Positions 52,371 through 62,451 of a stretch of DNA of 64,000 bases are shown here, piece by piece; positions within the stretch are counted from its first letter, which is position 1, and each line of letters opens with the position of its first letter. Source of the DNA: Pseudomonas violetae. GTDB taxonomy: Bacteria; Pseudomonadota; Gammaproteobacteria; Pseudomonadales; Pseudomonadaceae. The DNA is taken from positions 49,934 through 113,933 of the forward strand of contig NZ_JAKNRW010000015.1 of assembly GCF_023072615.1 (NCBI RefSeq), read 5' to 3'. Below the pieces are notes generated by a model, which worked only from the letters and a program-made list of their open reading frames with translations, was not told where the DNA came from and made no database searches. The position numbers and the translations under genes were made by a program.

Positions 52371-54980
52371 TTAATTCCCACCCCTAAGGTACCTGGCTCT
52401 ATTTCGGCCTTGCTCATACTGCACCAACTCTGGAGTTTCTTGAATGCATATTGCTAACAACTCCCTATTATTCCCTCGGATATGTGGAGCCTGCCGATTC
52501 CAAACACTGCCTTGCTGATAAGTTAAGTCAACTGCTATGTCTCTCACGCGATCATCCAGTTGCTCCCATGTTGCCCCACCTGACGTTACGCTTGAGTTAT
52601 ATTGTTGCTGAGTCGCAGCCTCATATCGCGGATACACCACATATTCAAACAGAACACGCTGTGCTCGCTGTGAAATCGCTCCAAATGCATCACGGTTCGC
52701 GCTAACAAAATCGCGAGCAGCATTCCCGGACAGGCCCGCACCACGAGAGAAGTTCTCGGCCGAAACAATATCTACTCCTGCTGCAATTAGATCCGCGCGC
52801 ACAGCGCCCTGTGTCCTGTGGCGAATATCGTAACCGCGCCCCAATGTCACACCAGAAGCTCCACCCGGCCAATGTAAGCGCCGGCTAAAATAAGGGCTGT
52901 TCGGAATATCATTCCCCTCCGCGTCGAAAGTAACTTGACCTCGCTGCACAACAAGATCACTACCCTGCCGTCGCAAGGTATACAGATTCCCCACCAACCC
53001 CACCGGATGAAAGTGATATACCTGCCCATGTGCCGGCAGCCCAACCTTTGGCGCCACCTCATCCCACCAGCTCATCTGCTTGATCCGCTCTTTCTCCGCC
53101 AACCAGTTCAGGTGTGGGGTCGAGCCGCTATGGCCAAGCACTTCGTCCAGCGCGTCCCACTTCTGCGGTTTGTAGTGCCACTCGCTTTCGTAGTGGATGA
53201 TCAACTGCGACAACGATTGCGCGTGTGCTGGCAGGTTAATCGCTGCTTGCAGCTCTTCAGCGGTCATTTTGCCATCACGGTCACGGTCAATGATGTCGTA
53301 CAGACGACTCTTCATCGGTCCTTTGTCCGACGCATCGGCCAAGGCGCCATGACGTTCGAGCTGGTCCTCACTAAAGCGGTTAACGGCCCGAAGAAAGGAG
53401 GCCAGAGCTTGCCGTGGGGTGTCATAGTTGAAAATGACATCGTAGCCCTCCCACGACCACGGATTGACCCAAGGAGTGGGAGTGACTCCCACTTCTTCAC
53501 GCACCCAACCGTCGAGCAACGTGTTGTTGGCGTCGTGGAGCAATCCCTCAAGACGGTACCAGTTGCAGGCTTTGCGTTCAGCCGTCGCAGGGATCACGAT
53601 TTTTTTCTCGGCAGGCAGACCATCGAGCAGGCTTTTAGGGACCAATAGATCGGCATCGCTGGGTGTGCTGGCTTCGCTCAGAGTGGGCGGTTGTGTGGCG
53701 CTGAAACTAACTTGGTGGGTCACCACTGTGGTGCCCTTGGCTAGCTTTAACCAGGTTTTGTCTGTGGCAGGCATTAGGTCCGCCCAGTCCCGACTGTCCT
53801 TGATGAACGTTTCCACGTTATCGCCGCTGAACACTTCCAGGTGCAGTTTTTCTTCTGGGCGCTCTGCACCGCTGTCTTGATACAGGCCGATGTGACCGAT
53901 CAAATCAGCGGCCTTGATGGCTATGGGCTGGTCGAGTACCACAATGCGGTCCGCCATCGGTTCGCGCGCGCCCTCCAGCGAATTGAAATGAACGTACTGG
54001 TTCACCCGCTCCAGCTTTCGAAACGCCCCCTCACCGCTGATCGTCACCTCAGTGCCATTTGGCAGTTCCTTAATAAGGGTACTGCTGGCGCTCGCTTCTT
54101 CGCGGACATTCAGAGAGGTAGCCTTGACTCGAAACTCCCCCCCAGCGATGGGCTCTAAATGCTCAAAGGAAAGGTAGCCGAGCAGTGAGCCATCAGCACT
54201 TTTCAGGACGTCCGGTCCGTTGGTGTTCTCCAGCTTGCGGTAATCACCCTCACCGCTGACCGTCACCTCCGCGCCCCGTGGCAGGAGAGCGAGCACTTTG
54301 CCCCGCTGCGCCTGGTTTCGCACATTCAAGCCTCGTTGCTCTGGGGGGCCAGCCAGTACGTCATTTGCCGTCGCCTTGACCCGACGGGTCTCCCCCTCGG
54401 GCCAGAACGCTGGACGGGGTATGGCCGGCGCACGCTGGTAAACCGCCCAGTCCTGCAAGTGCATGTACAGGCTGTAAAAGGTCAGGCTGGGTGGCACGTC
54501 CGGGCTGCCTTCAATCTTAGGAGCCTGAAGACGGTGGCGTACCAGCACAAAATTGCGTGAGAAGGGTTTTTGCACGGTCAGTGTATTGACGAAGTAGGCC
54601 GTGGTCGGCGAGTGCTTGTCGATGCGGTAAGCCACCACTTCACCATCGGCCAGACAATGCACGCTGGATTGTTCCTGGGTACCAGCGGTGCCGCTGTCAA
54701 AATGCACGCCGCCGTGCCACAAGCCATTACGTCCCAACGGGTAGTAACCCGACGCCGCCTTAGCCAATTGAGTCAATTGCAGCAGTGGGGGATTTTTGTC
54801 CTTGAAGGGATGGCTCCAGTTCTTCAGCGGTTGCAGCGTGACAGTGCTGGCGGGTACCGGCGCCTGAGGCTGAGCAGGAGGAGTCTCCGGCGTCCGCAAA
54901 ACCGATGAATCTGACACATAAGTCGGTGCCTTCCGATCACTACTGAAAAGATCAAAAAACTGAGAGAACAAGCTGGCCAT
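52371..54980 (-). CDS. Multidomain type VI effector with M23-like, SH3b, EF-hand and pesticin/lysozyme-like domains
   Basis: An 869-residue protein. An M23-like fold starts with LWHGGVHFD (H89, H93, D95) and YSLYMHL (H174). Its last strand (ADLIGHIGLYQD, then KLHLEVF with H380) comes only after two SH3b units (about 199-278 and 283-330). K378 replaces the first His of the usual HxH, so this part may be inactive. An EF-hand loop DRDRDGKMTAEE lies at 565-576. The C-terminal 680-869 region (ASGVTLGRGYDIRHRT) resembles pesticin/phage-lysozyme toxins. It lies between vgrG and a putative immunity gene. ATG 54980 is preferred over GTG 54992. Confidence 0.75.
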   Translation of the reverse strand: MASLFSQFFDLFSSDRKAPTYVSDSSVLRTPETPPAQPQAPVPASTVTLQPLKNWSHPFKDKNPPLLQLTQLAKAASGYYPLGRNGLWHGGVHFDSGTAGTQEQSSVHCLADGEVVAYRIDKHSPTTAYFVNTLTVQKPFSRNFVLVRHRLQAPKIEGSPDVPPSLTFYSLYMHLQDWAVYQRAPAIPRPAFWPEGETRRVKATANDVLAGPPEQRGLNVRNQAQRGKVLALLPRGAEVTVSGEGDYRKLENTNGPDVLKSADGSLLGYLSFEHLEPIAGGEFRVKATSLNVREEASASSTLIKELPNGTEVTISGEGAFRKLERVNQYVHFNSLEGAREPMADRIVVLDQPIAIKAADLIGHIGLYQDSGAERPEEKLHLEVFSGDNVETFIKDSRDWADLMPATDKTWLKLAKGTTVVTHQVSFSATQPPTLSEASTPSDADLLVPKSLLDGLPAEKKIVIPATAERKACNWYRLEGLLHDANNTLLDGWVREEVGVTPTPWVNPWSWEGYDVIFNYDTPRQALASFLRAVNRFSEDQLERHGALADASDKGPMKSRLYDIIDRDRDGKMTAEELQAAINLPAHAQSLSQLIIHYESEWHYKPQKWDALDEVLGHSGSTPHLNWLAEKERIKQMSWWDEVAPKVGLPAHGQVYHFHPVGLVGNLYTLRRQGSDLVVQRGQVTFDAEGNDIPNSPYFSRRLHWPGGASGVTLGRGYDIRHRTQGAVRADLIAAGVDIVSAENFSRGAGLSGNAARDFVSANRDAFGAISQRAQRVLFEYVVYPRYEAATQQQYNSSVTSGGATWEQLDDRVRDIAVDLTYQQGSVWNRQAPHIRGNNRELLAICIQETPELVQYEQGRNRARYLRGGN

Positions 54981-55011
54981 GGTGTACTTCACTCCTGGTT
55001 CTGCAAAGGGA

Positions 55012-57393
55012 TCAGCCAGAGAAATCCATAAGCCCCTGGGACTTGGATTGATGCTCGGTCAATTGAGGTGGCTGTGGCATATCCAGTACTTGCTGAGCGG
55101 GGCCCAGGTAGTCGAAGTGCGCCGACTTGATGTTGTAGTCCCCTCGGGTACCGGACTCGATGCAGCTCTGATCAAGGGTGATGTAACTGCCCCCTGCATT
55201 GAGGGTGATCTTCTTTTTCGCGACGATGCGGATTTCATCTTCGGTACTGATGATCTCCAGGCCATGGCGGGCCATCAGTTCTAGGGTGTCGTTCTGGGCC
55301 TGGACACTCACCGGGCCCTGGTTGGCGATCAACTTGATGCCCAGCTTGCGCACAAACAGGCTCAACCCTTGGCCCACGCCTATAAACAGCCGCTTGACCA
55401 CGCTGAAATCAGCCTCGGCCCCGGCGTTAATCATCAGGTTGTCCTGCGCCGCCAACTGCAAATGCTTGCCGCTGGTCAGGGCGATGCCCTGGGGAGCACT
55501 AAGAAGCACAACTGCGGCCTTGAGCGTATCGAGTTGGTCCCGCATTAACGTTAGCTGCGCCTGCACATCCGCTGGATCCGCGTTGGCGGCCTGGGCATCG
55601 GTTGACAACCCGCCCAACTGATCGCCGGCCTGCTGCAACCGGCCCAACGCGTCGCTCATATCGAGCATCTGTCCCTGAGCTTTGGGTTGCACGTCGGCAC
55701 TGATAAACAGCCCTTTGCCGCCACGAATCGCGCCCCAGCCGTCGGTGCGCAGTTCAAAGCCTTCACCGCGTTTTTGCTTCTGCGCATCGACCAGGTGCCC
55801 GAGGTTGAGTTGGCTCTTGCCGCTGTGCTCGGTACTGAGCTTGATGTGCTCCTGCCCGCGCAGATCTTCCATGCGCAGCTTGTTGTTGGCTGGCGTGCGC
55901 AGCACGTTGCGTGTGTAGTCGCGTTTACCCAGCGTCACGTGGTCGGGGTGCTGACTGTCATGCAGGGCATGGGCGATGTAAGGCCGGTCCGGATCACCCT
56001 GCTCGAAGGCGATGGCCACTTCGGTACCGGGAATCAGCGGCAGGTGCAGGCCGTGGGTGTCACCGGCGTACGGGCGGGCCAGACGTAACCACAGACTTTC
56101 TTCGCCGGGTTTCCAACTGTCGCGGTCGAACAGGAAATTGACTTTGTAGCGCCCTTCGATATCGATGTGACCGTAAGGATCGTGCTCCTGCGGGCTGGTG
56201 ACGCGGGCCGGGACGGTGCCGGCAATTTGCGGTTTGTTTTGCTGCTCCGGGCGAAAGCACACGGTTTCCGAGTACGGGATGGCCTCAAAGCTGACCTCAA
56301 AACTGCTATCCCGTGCGGCACGGGTGCTCAGTTGGGTGATCACCACGCCAGGCGCAAAGGCCTGCGGCGCACCGCCGGAGATCTTGAGCACCTGCCCGGG
56401 GGCCAAGGTGGCGCTGCTGCTAATACCGCTGAGCTGGGTCTGGCCATTGAGGTAACGCTCATGACGCAGACGGGCATAGAAAAAACCACTTTCGCTTTGC
56501 AGGTCTTCGTCATGGGCATAAGGGTCGCCCAGTACTGTGTAGGCTTCAGCGTAGTGGTAGGCCTCGCCGTAGGTGGTACTGGCACCACGGGTTTGATCGA
56601 TGTCGCCGTTCAGGTGGGCGTTGGCGACGCGGTGATGGTAGGCACGGATGTTGACGTGCTTTTCCACCACCTGATGGCTGGATTGCAGGGCCCACACGCC
56701 GTCTTGCCCGCTACTGCTCAGCCCGGATTGCGGGCGGTACGCCAGTTTGACGTCGAACTGGTAATGACGCTGATCGTCGTGAAACTCCACCACGTCGATG
56801 TTCAGGCGCTCATCGCGGGTAAAGCGGTACCAGATGCCCACATCGGCCAGCAGGCGGTCGATAAAAGCCAGGTCGCTTTCGCCGTACTGCATGACCTGCT
56901 CGCGCTTGGGGTATTCACGCACCAGATTGAAGAAAAAGTCCTGGCCTTCAAAATCGTGGCGACTGCGCAGGATGCTTTCGACAATCTGCGGCACCGATTG
57001 GTGTTGGTAGATCCGAAATTGCTGGCCTTGGCCAAGCAAGGCCAGGTGCGGTTCCAGGGTGATTTCGTAGCGGGCTTCATCAACAGAGCCGGACAAGCGT
57101 TTAAAACCGGTGATCACACCATGCAGCGTGCGCAATGGCTGCACCTTGGGCGCACTCAGACCCAAAAAAGGCAGGTTTTGTGGGGCGCCGTACAGGCTGA
57201 AACTGGCGTTCTGGCCGAGCATTGTTTCGGCGCCGATATCGCCGTCGACGCAGGTAAATTCCACGCGGTAGTTGAACGGTTGGCTCAGGGCCTCTGTGCC
57301 TTCAAAGGCGAGGACGTCGAGCAGTGCGTCAACGTCGCGCACCTTGAGTTTGTGGCGGCTGTGATCAAAAAAGGTGCGCAGTTGATTGAGCAT
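55012..57393 (-). CDS. vgrG: Type VI secretion spike protein VgrG
   Basis: A 793-residue VgrG. The gp27-like region (FNYRVEFTCVDGDIGAETMLGQNASFSLY) is followed by the gp5 OB-fold (EHDPYGHIDIEGRYKVNFLFDRD, GLHLPLIPGTEVAIAFEQGDPDRPYI). A DUF2345 extension runs to the C-terminus (FELRTDGWGAIRGGKGLFISAD). No further toxic domain is evident. The effector gene follows after 31 bases, so VgrG probably carries that effector. ClpV lies upstream with a two-base gap. Confidence 0.93.
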   Translation of the reverse strand: MLNQLRTFFDHSRHKLKVRDVDALLDVLAFEGTEALSQPFNYRVEFTCVDGDIGAETMLGQNASFSLYGAPQNLPFLGLSAPKVQPLRTLHGVITGFKRLSGSVDEARYEITLEPHLALLGQGQQFRIYQHQSVPQIVESILRSRHDFEGQDFFFNLVREYPKREQVMQYGESDLAFIDRLLADVGIWYRFTRDERLNIDVVEFHDDQRHYQFDVKLAYRPQSGLSSSGQDGVWALQSSHQVVEKHVNIRAYHHRVANAHLNGDIDQTRGASTTYGEAYHYAEAYTVLGDPYAHDEDLQSESGFFYARLRHERYLNGQTQLSGISSSATLAPGQVLKISGGAPQAFAPGVVITQLSTRAARDSSFEVSFEAIPYSETVCFRPEQQNKPQIAGTVPARVTSPQEHDPYGHIDIEGRYKVNFLFDRDSWKPGEESLWLRLARPYAGDTHGLHLPLIPGTEVAIAFEQGDPDRPYIAHALHDSQHPDHVTLGKRDYTRNVLRTPANNKLRMEDLRGQEHIKLSTEHSGKSQLNLGHLVDAQKQKRGEGFELRTDGWGAIRGGKGLFISADVQPKAQGQMLDMSDALGRLQQAGDQLGGLSTDAQAANADPADVQAQLTLMRDQLDTLKAAVVLLSAPQGIALTSGKHLQLAAQDNLMINAGAEADFSVVKRLFIGVGQGLSLFVRKLGIKLIANQGPVSVQAQNDTLELMARHGLEIISTEDEIRIVAKKKITLNAGGSYITLDQSCIESGTRGDYNIKSAHFDYLGPAQQVLDMPQPPQLTEHQSKSQGLMDFSG

Positions 57394-57395
57394 GA

Positions 57396-60053
57396 TCAGG
57401 CCTCCAGGGCGACGGTGGCCGCCGTGTCGTGAGCGTCGGTGAAATGCAGAACAATGCCTTCCTCATCGCTATAGCCCAGGGTCACACCGAGGGTTTTCTG
57501 CCTCGCGGCCTGGCGTTGCAGCAGTTGCTGGCTGAGCACCGGCAGGATCTGCTGGTTGAGCAGGCTGTCGATGTTGCGTGCGCCCGTGTCGGGCAGCAGG
57601 CAGGCAGCCACCAAGGCGTCGTTGAGGTCGGCGTCGATCTGACAGGTCAAGCCGTAGTGTCGTTGCAAACGCTTGGCCACCTGGGCGAGCTTGATGGCGA
57701 CGATGCGTTTAAGAGCGTCGGCTTGCAGCGGGCGGTAGATCAGGGTCTGGAAGCGGGCCAGCAAGGCCGGCTGGAAATGTTCGCGCAGAATCGGGCGCAG
57801 CAACTCGTGCAGGGTACTGTCCGGCGCGTCGGGGAACTCTTGCAGGCAGGCTTGCAGTTCATCGCTGCCAAGGTTTGAGGTCATGAGAATGACCGTATTA
57901 CGAAAATCGATTTCCCGCCCTTCGCCATCGCGCATGCAGCCACGGTCGAACACCTGATAAAACAGGTTAAGCACGTCTCGGTGGGCTTTTTCCACCTCGT
58001 CGAGCAGCACCACACTGTAGGGCCGTTGGCGCACAGCTTCGGTGAGCACGCCACCCTGGCCATAACCGACGTAGCCAGGCGGTGAGCCTTTGAGTTGGCT
58101 GACGGTGTGGGCTTCCTGGTATTCCGAGAGATTAATGGTGATCAGCGATTTTTCGCCACCAAACAGCTTGTCGGCCAGGGCCAGGGCGGTTTCGGTCTTG
58201 CCGACGCCGCTGGTACCCACCAGCAGGAATACGCCCAATGGCGCTTTCTCGTCCGTCAGGCCGGTCTTGGCCGCACGGAGGCGCTGGGCCAAGGCGCCGA
58301 GGGCGTGGTCCTGGCCGATTACCTGTTCGCCCAATTGGTATTCCAGTTCCAGCAGGTTGGCTTGTTCGTCCTTGAGCAAACTGCCCAAGGGCACGCCGGT
58401 CCAGTCGGCGATCACTTCAGCCACGCTGCGCGCGTCGACGTCGAGAGACAGCAATGGCTGGCTGCCCTGTACGTCGCTCAGCTGTTGTTGCAGGTGCAGG
58501 CAGGCCTCCATCCGTGGCGGTTCGGCCTGACGGGCGTCGAGCAGCTGCTGGGTGAGGTCGAGTTCGTGCCGGTATTGCTCCTCAAGCTCAATTTTCTGGT
58601 GGTGCAAGTCGGCATGTAGCGCGGCAATGATTGCCAGGCGCTCATCGGCGGGGCTGCCACTCAGTTGCTGGTCTTCTTCCAGGGCCTGACGTTCCAGCTC
58701 CAGGGCGGTCTGCCGCGCCTTGAGGCGCACCAACGGTTGCGGTTCGCAGTCGAGGCTCATGCGGACCCGTGCGCTGGCGGTGTCGAGCAGGTCGACGGCT
58801 TTGTCCGGCAGTTGGCGACCGGTCAGGTAGCGTCGCGAGAGGTTGACCGCAGCCTGTACCGCCGCGTCCTGAATATGCACACCGTGGTGACTGGCGTAAC
58901 GCGCCTTGAGGCCGCGCAGCATCAGGCTGGCGTTGGCGTCGTCCGGCTCGTCGACCTTGACCATCTGAAAGCGGCGCTCTAGGGCGGCATCGCGCTCAAA
59001 ATACTGTTTGTATTCGCTCCATGTGGTGGCGGCGATGGTACGCAGTTCGCCACGCGCCAAGGCGGGCTTGAGCAGGTTAGCGGCGTCTGCACCGCCGGCC
59101 TGGTTACCAGCACCAATCAGGGTGTGGGCTTCGTCGATAAACAGCAGCACCGGGTAAGGTGATTGCTGTACCGCGTCGATGACGTTTTTCAGGCGTTGTT
59201 CGAATTCGCCTTTGACCCCGGCGCCGGCTTGCAGCAGGCCCAAGTCGAGGGTACGTACGCTGACCGGTTTGAGACTGTCAGGGACATTGCCCTCGACGAT
59301 GCGCAATGCAAGACCTTCAACCAGAGCGGTTTTACCCACCCCGGGCTCACCGACCAGGATCGGGTTGTTCTTGCGCCGACGACTAAGAATGTCGATGACC
59401 TGACGGATCTCATCGTCTCGGCCAAACACAGGGTCGATCTGTCCTGCCCAGGCCTTGGCGGTAATGTCCTGGGTGAATTTGTCCAAGATGGCTCGCAAGG
59501 CGTCCGACTGCTCGGCACTGGATGAAGCGTGCGCTACAGAGGTTTCGGTTCGGCTCAGTGCAGCCTCTTGTTGCACCTGTGGGCGCTCTTCGGAGTGCTG
59601 GTCGAGCATTTCGAATAAACGCTGTAACTGGGTGTCGCTGATACTGAGCAGCGGCCAAGCGGCGTCACAGGCGAGCAAGCTGGGAGTTTCCAGCAGTGCG
59701 CCGAGCAGGTGGGCCGAACGCAGGGTGTCGTTGTTGCCGTCCAGGGATGCCTGCAACCAGGCGTTCTTGATCAGTTGTTGCAGCTTGCCGCACAGCTGCG
59801 GCTTGCTTTGCACGCTACGCGGCAGGGTGTCGAGGTGGTCGAGCAGGCCACGCCAGAGGGCGTCCAGATCCCATTCGTAGCGACGGGCGATGAGGGTCAG
59901 GTCGCCCTCGCCCTGCTCCAGCAACTTGAGCAGCCAGTGCTCGATACTGATCAGCCCATGGGCGCGGCTCTGGCACAAGGAGGCCGCCGCGCTCAGTGCC
60001 TGAGCGCAATAGGGGTTGAGGCGGCGGAGCAAACGGGTGGAATTCTGGGCCAT
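57396..60053 (-). CDS. tssH: Type VI secretion ATPase TssH (ClpV)
   Basis: An 885-residue Clp/Hsp100 protein. The N-domain (residues 1-160) is followed by two AAA+ modules. The first has GEPGVGKTALVEGLALRI and VLLFIDEAHTLIGAG; the second has GTSGVGKTETALALADKLFGG and VVLLDEVEKAHRDVLN. The middle domain is short, as in ClpV. It disassembles the contracted TssBC sheath. Length and domain order are complete. Confidence 0.94.
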   Translation of the reverse strand: MAQNSTRLLRRLNPYCAQALSAAASLCQSRAHGLISIEHWLLKLLEQGEGDLTLIARRYEWDLDALWRGLLDHLDTLPRSVQSKPQLCGKLQQLIKNAWLQASLDGNNDTLRSAHLLGALLETPSLLACDAAWPLLSISDTQLQRLFEMLDQHSEERPQVQQEAALSRTETSVAHASSSAEQSDALRAILDKFTQDITAKAWAGQIDPVFGRDDEIRQVIDILSRRRKNNPILVGEPGVGKTALVEGLALRIVEGNVPDSLKPVSVRTLDLGLLQAGAGVKGEFEQRLKNVIDAVQQSPYPVLLFIDEAHTLIGAGNQAGGADAANLLKPALARGELRTIAATTWSEYKQYFERDAALERRFQMVKVDEPDDANASLMLRGLKARYASHHGVHIQDAAVQAAVNLSRRYLTGRQLPDKAVDLLDTASARVRMSLDCEPQPLVRLKARQTALELERQALEEDQQLSGSPADERLAIIAALHADLHHQKIELEEQYRHELDLTQQLLDARQAEPPRMEACLHLQQQLSDVQGSQPLLSLDVDARSVAEVIADWTGVPLGSLLKDEQANLLELEYQLGEQVIGQDHALGALAQRLRAAKTGLTDEKAPLGVFLLVGTSGVGKTETALALADKLFGGEKSLITINLSEYQEAHTVSQLKGSPPGYVGYGQGGVLTEAVRQRPYSVVLLDEVEKAHRDVLNLFYQVFDRGCMRDGEGREIDFRNTVILMTSNLGSDELQACLQEFPDAPDSTLHELLRPILREHFQPALLARFQTLIYRPLQADALKRIVAIKLAQVAKRLQRHYGLTCQIDADLNDALVAACLLPDTGARNIDSLLNQQILPVLSQQLLQRQAARQKTLGVTLGYSDEEGIVLHFTDAHDTAATVALEA

Positions 60054-60208
60054 GGGGATACATCCCTGTTCTGGATTCTCGACGTGTCGTCAAAGGAACA
60101 TGCAGTGAGTGTGCAGCTCGATGTGTTTGGCTGAGCGCCCGCGAACGGACGCTCAACCCAACGCACCGCGAACCAGCAGACGGAAACCCGCCTGCCGGTC
60201 CTCTCGCG

Positions 60209-60700
60209 TCAGGCGCTCTGGCGTTCGTTCCAGGAATCGGAGTGAATGATGTTGCCGTCTTTGTAGGTCCAGGTGACCTTCTCGTAGCGCAGCTCAACCT
60301 GCTCCAGGTGGTTGTGCTTTTCCTTGCTCGGGTCTTTGACGTCGTGCATTTTCGGCGCGACTTTTACGACCTTGACGTTTTCCAGCGTGGTGATGAAGTA
60401 CTCGACTTCCTGGCCGGCGTCATCGATGCGATACCACTTGAACTCAGCGCTCTTGAGGGTCTGGCCGGTAGTCACAGCCTTGTACAGGTAAGGGCTGGAG
60501 GCATCGATTTCCTTGGAGAACAGGAACGGGGTGTGAACCCGGGTGCCGGTCAGCTTGCCGGTGTTGTTGTCGGTGGGGATGTATAGGCAGTGGTCCTGGG
60601 CGATGACCTCGATGCTGCCTTCGCGCTTTTGTACGTCCACGGACCCTTTGATTTCAGCGCCGCCGTCATCTTTCAGCCATAGGTAAACGGGAATAGCCAT
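60209..60700 (-). CDS. hcp: Type VI secretion tube protein Hcp
   Basis: A 163-residue protein of the Hcp family, beginning MAIPVYLWLKDDGGAEIKGS and containing HTPFLFSKEIDASSPYLYKA and the C-terminal YEKVTWTYKDGNIIHSDSW. It forms stacked hexameric rings of the tube. It has its own start signals (GGAGC upstream) and 155 bases separate it from clpV, so it may be expressed at a higher level through a local promoter or mRNA processing. Confidence 0.94.
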   Translation of the reverse strand: MAIPVYLWLKDDGGAEIKGSVDVQKREGSIEVIAQDHCLYIPTDNNTGKLTGTRVHTPFLFSKEIDASSPYLYKAVTTGQTLKSAEFKWYRIDDAGQEVEYFITTLENVKVVKVAPKMHDVKDPSKEKHNHLEQVELRYEKVTWTYKDGNIIHSDSWNERQSA

Positions 60701-60715
60701 GTGAAGCTCCTTTTC

Positions 60716-62443
60716 TCAAAATTTGAATGCCGCAGGATGCGGCAAGGGGTGTCTGCCCGATGTCGCAGTGGGCAGCACACAGGCCCCCACTTCCGGCACC
60801 AGGCGGATATCGACGCGACGGTTGGCTGCACGCCCGAGCTCGGTGTCATTGCTGGCCAGGGGCTGGCTAGCGCCAAAACCCTGGACCGCAAAGCAGCTGT
60901 CGGAGATGTCGCCCATGCGCTGCATCCAGTCGCGCACAGAAGCAGCCCGAGCACGGGACAGCTCAAGGTTTTGCTCAGGGTTGCCGGTGACATCGGTATG
61001 CCCGGCGATGACGATCAGCCAGCCCGGCTGGGCCTTGATGTTGACCAGAGCATTGACGAGCACCTTGGTCGAGCCCGGCTTGAGCTCGGCGCTTCCCGTT
61101 CCGAACAGTGACAGGCTGTCCAGCCGCACCGGATTGGGGATCTTCGCGAGCGTCGGGGCCTGGGACGGTTGCCGATGACTGGCGATGGTCTCCAGCAGAG
61201 GCAGCCGCAGCAGTTCACCGCGATACAGGCCCAGGCCCAGCGCCAGCGGTTCACCCTGCCGGTAGTAGTCGTCCAGGCGCATGGCGTCCTGGCGCAGCAC
61301 TGCTACAGCGCTCTCGCGCAAGATGAACTCGGGCTGGTCATGACGCTCCGCCAGAGGAATAGAGGTGTAGCGCCGCAAATCATCACTGGTCTGGCGCAAC
61401 AGCAGGTTGTTCTGCCAGGCCGAGCTGGCCAAGGCCACAGCACCGGCCACCGCGAACAACCAGAACGCCACGGCACTCGCCCGCAGGGCCGGGGAGCGAC
61501 GGGCATGGAGCGGCAACAGATTGAGCAGCGGGTCAGGAAACGGCAAGGCTGAACTCGACCCCACCAGAAATTGCCCGACGTCACTCAACCCCACCTTGTC
61601 ACGCAACCATTGCTGCCATAGATTGCCGGTGACCCGTTGGGGCAGAACCGGTACCAGGGTGATGGTGCAGGCCAGTGGATAGTGGGCGTCACGGGTCTCG
61701 AAGTGCGGGAGAAGTGTTTCCTTCAGCCACGTCGCCGCGCTGCTTACTTGTACGCCACTGCACAAGCGTGCAGCGTAAGTTGCGCTGTCGGAGGCCTGTC
61801 GCTGCCAGTCGGCCAGGCTAACGCAGGCACCGGCCTCGCGCACGAGAGGGTTGGATTGAGCGCCCTCCCAACTGAACCAGGCATCCTCACCTTTTGCAGC
61901 TTGCAGATAGCTCACCAGCATCAGCGGTAGCGCAATACCACGTTTGCGTACCAGGGCGATCTGATTGCAAAAGGCACGCACCTGGCCAGCCAGCTCTGCG
62001 GCGTCGGAGTGCTCGTCGGGGTTGGCGATGAACATCACGCTCAGTTGCCCACTCCAGTCCGGACGCAAGGCCTGGATGCCAGTGGTGATCGGTAATAATT
62101 GCTCAAGGCTAGGGATACGCACATAACAGCCTTGCGAGGTGGTGCGCAGGGCCAATTGTTCAGCAGGCACCGCGCCGAACAGGCCAGTCAGACCATCGCC
62201 ACAGACCAACACCACCGGCTGACGGTAGGCCGTCGGCGGCAGGGATGTATCACCGGCCAGCACCAGCCGCTGGCCCTGCCGTGCAAAACGGCGTCCCGCC
62301 CGGATCCAGGCCCAAGCGACCACGATCACAACGAGCAAGGCCGCCACTTCACTTATCCAGCCGGTGAACGGTATAACCATCAAAAGCGTCAAGGCCAGCA
62401 CGCCGGCCCACAGCCACAGACCGCGTGTCAGCGTGAGCGTCAT
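60716..62443 (-). CDS. Type VI OmpA-domain membrane protein
   Basis: A 575-residue protein. Two N-terminal membrane segments lie within residues 5-45, a third near residue 335, and a C-terminal OmpA domain from about residue 440 carries GHTDVTGNPEQNLELSRARA and RAANRRVDIRLVPEVG. The middle region (YRQPVVLVCGDGLTGLFG) is typical of OmpA-type proteins that sit between tssL and hcp in enterobacterial-type loci. It probably anchors the apparatus to peptidoglycan, since TssL here lacks that domain. ATG 62443 has GAGGGG upstream and is preferred to 62512. Confidence 0.82.
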   Translation of the reverse strand: MTLTLTRGLWLWAGVLALTLLMVIPFTGWISEVAALLVVIVVAWAWIRAGRRFARQGQRLVLAGDTSLPPTAYRQPVVLVCGDGLTGLFGAVPAEQLALRTTSQGCYVRIPSLEQLLPITTGIQALRPDWSGQLSVMFIANPDEHSDAAELAGQVRAFCNQIALVRKRGIALPLMLVSYLQAAKGEDAWFSWEGAQSNPLVREAGACVSLADWQRQASDSATYAARLCSGVQVSSAATWLKETLLPHFETRDAHYPLACTITLVPVLPQRVTGNLWQQWLRDKVGLSDVGQFLVGSSSALPFPDPLLNLLPLHARRSPALRASAVAFWLFAVAGAVALASSAWQNNLLLRQTSDDLRRYTSIPLAERHDQPEFILRESAVAVLRQDAMRLDDYYRQGEPLALGLGLYRGELLRLPLLETIASHRQPSQAPTLAKIPNPVRLDSLSLFGTGSAELKPGSTKVLVNALVNIKAQPGWLIVIAGHTDVTGNPEQNLELSRARAASVRDWMQRMGDISDSCFAVQGFGASQPLASNDTELGRAANRRVDIRLVPEVGACVLPTATSGRHPLPHPAAFKF

Positions 62444-62451
62444 CACACCCC

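Noticed and set aside
56167..57432. 421-codon plus-strand ORF inside vgrG
   Set aside because: Antisense shadow of the VgrG N-terminal region.
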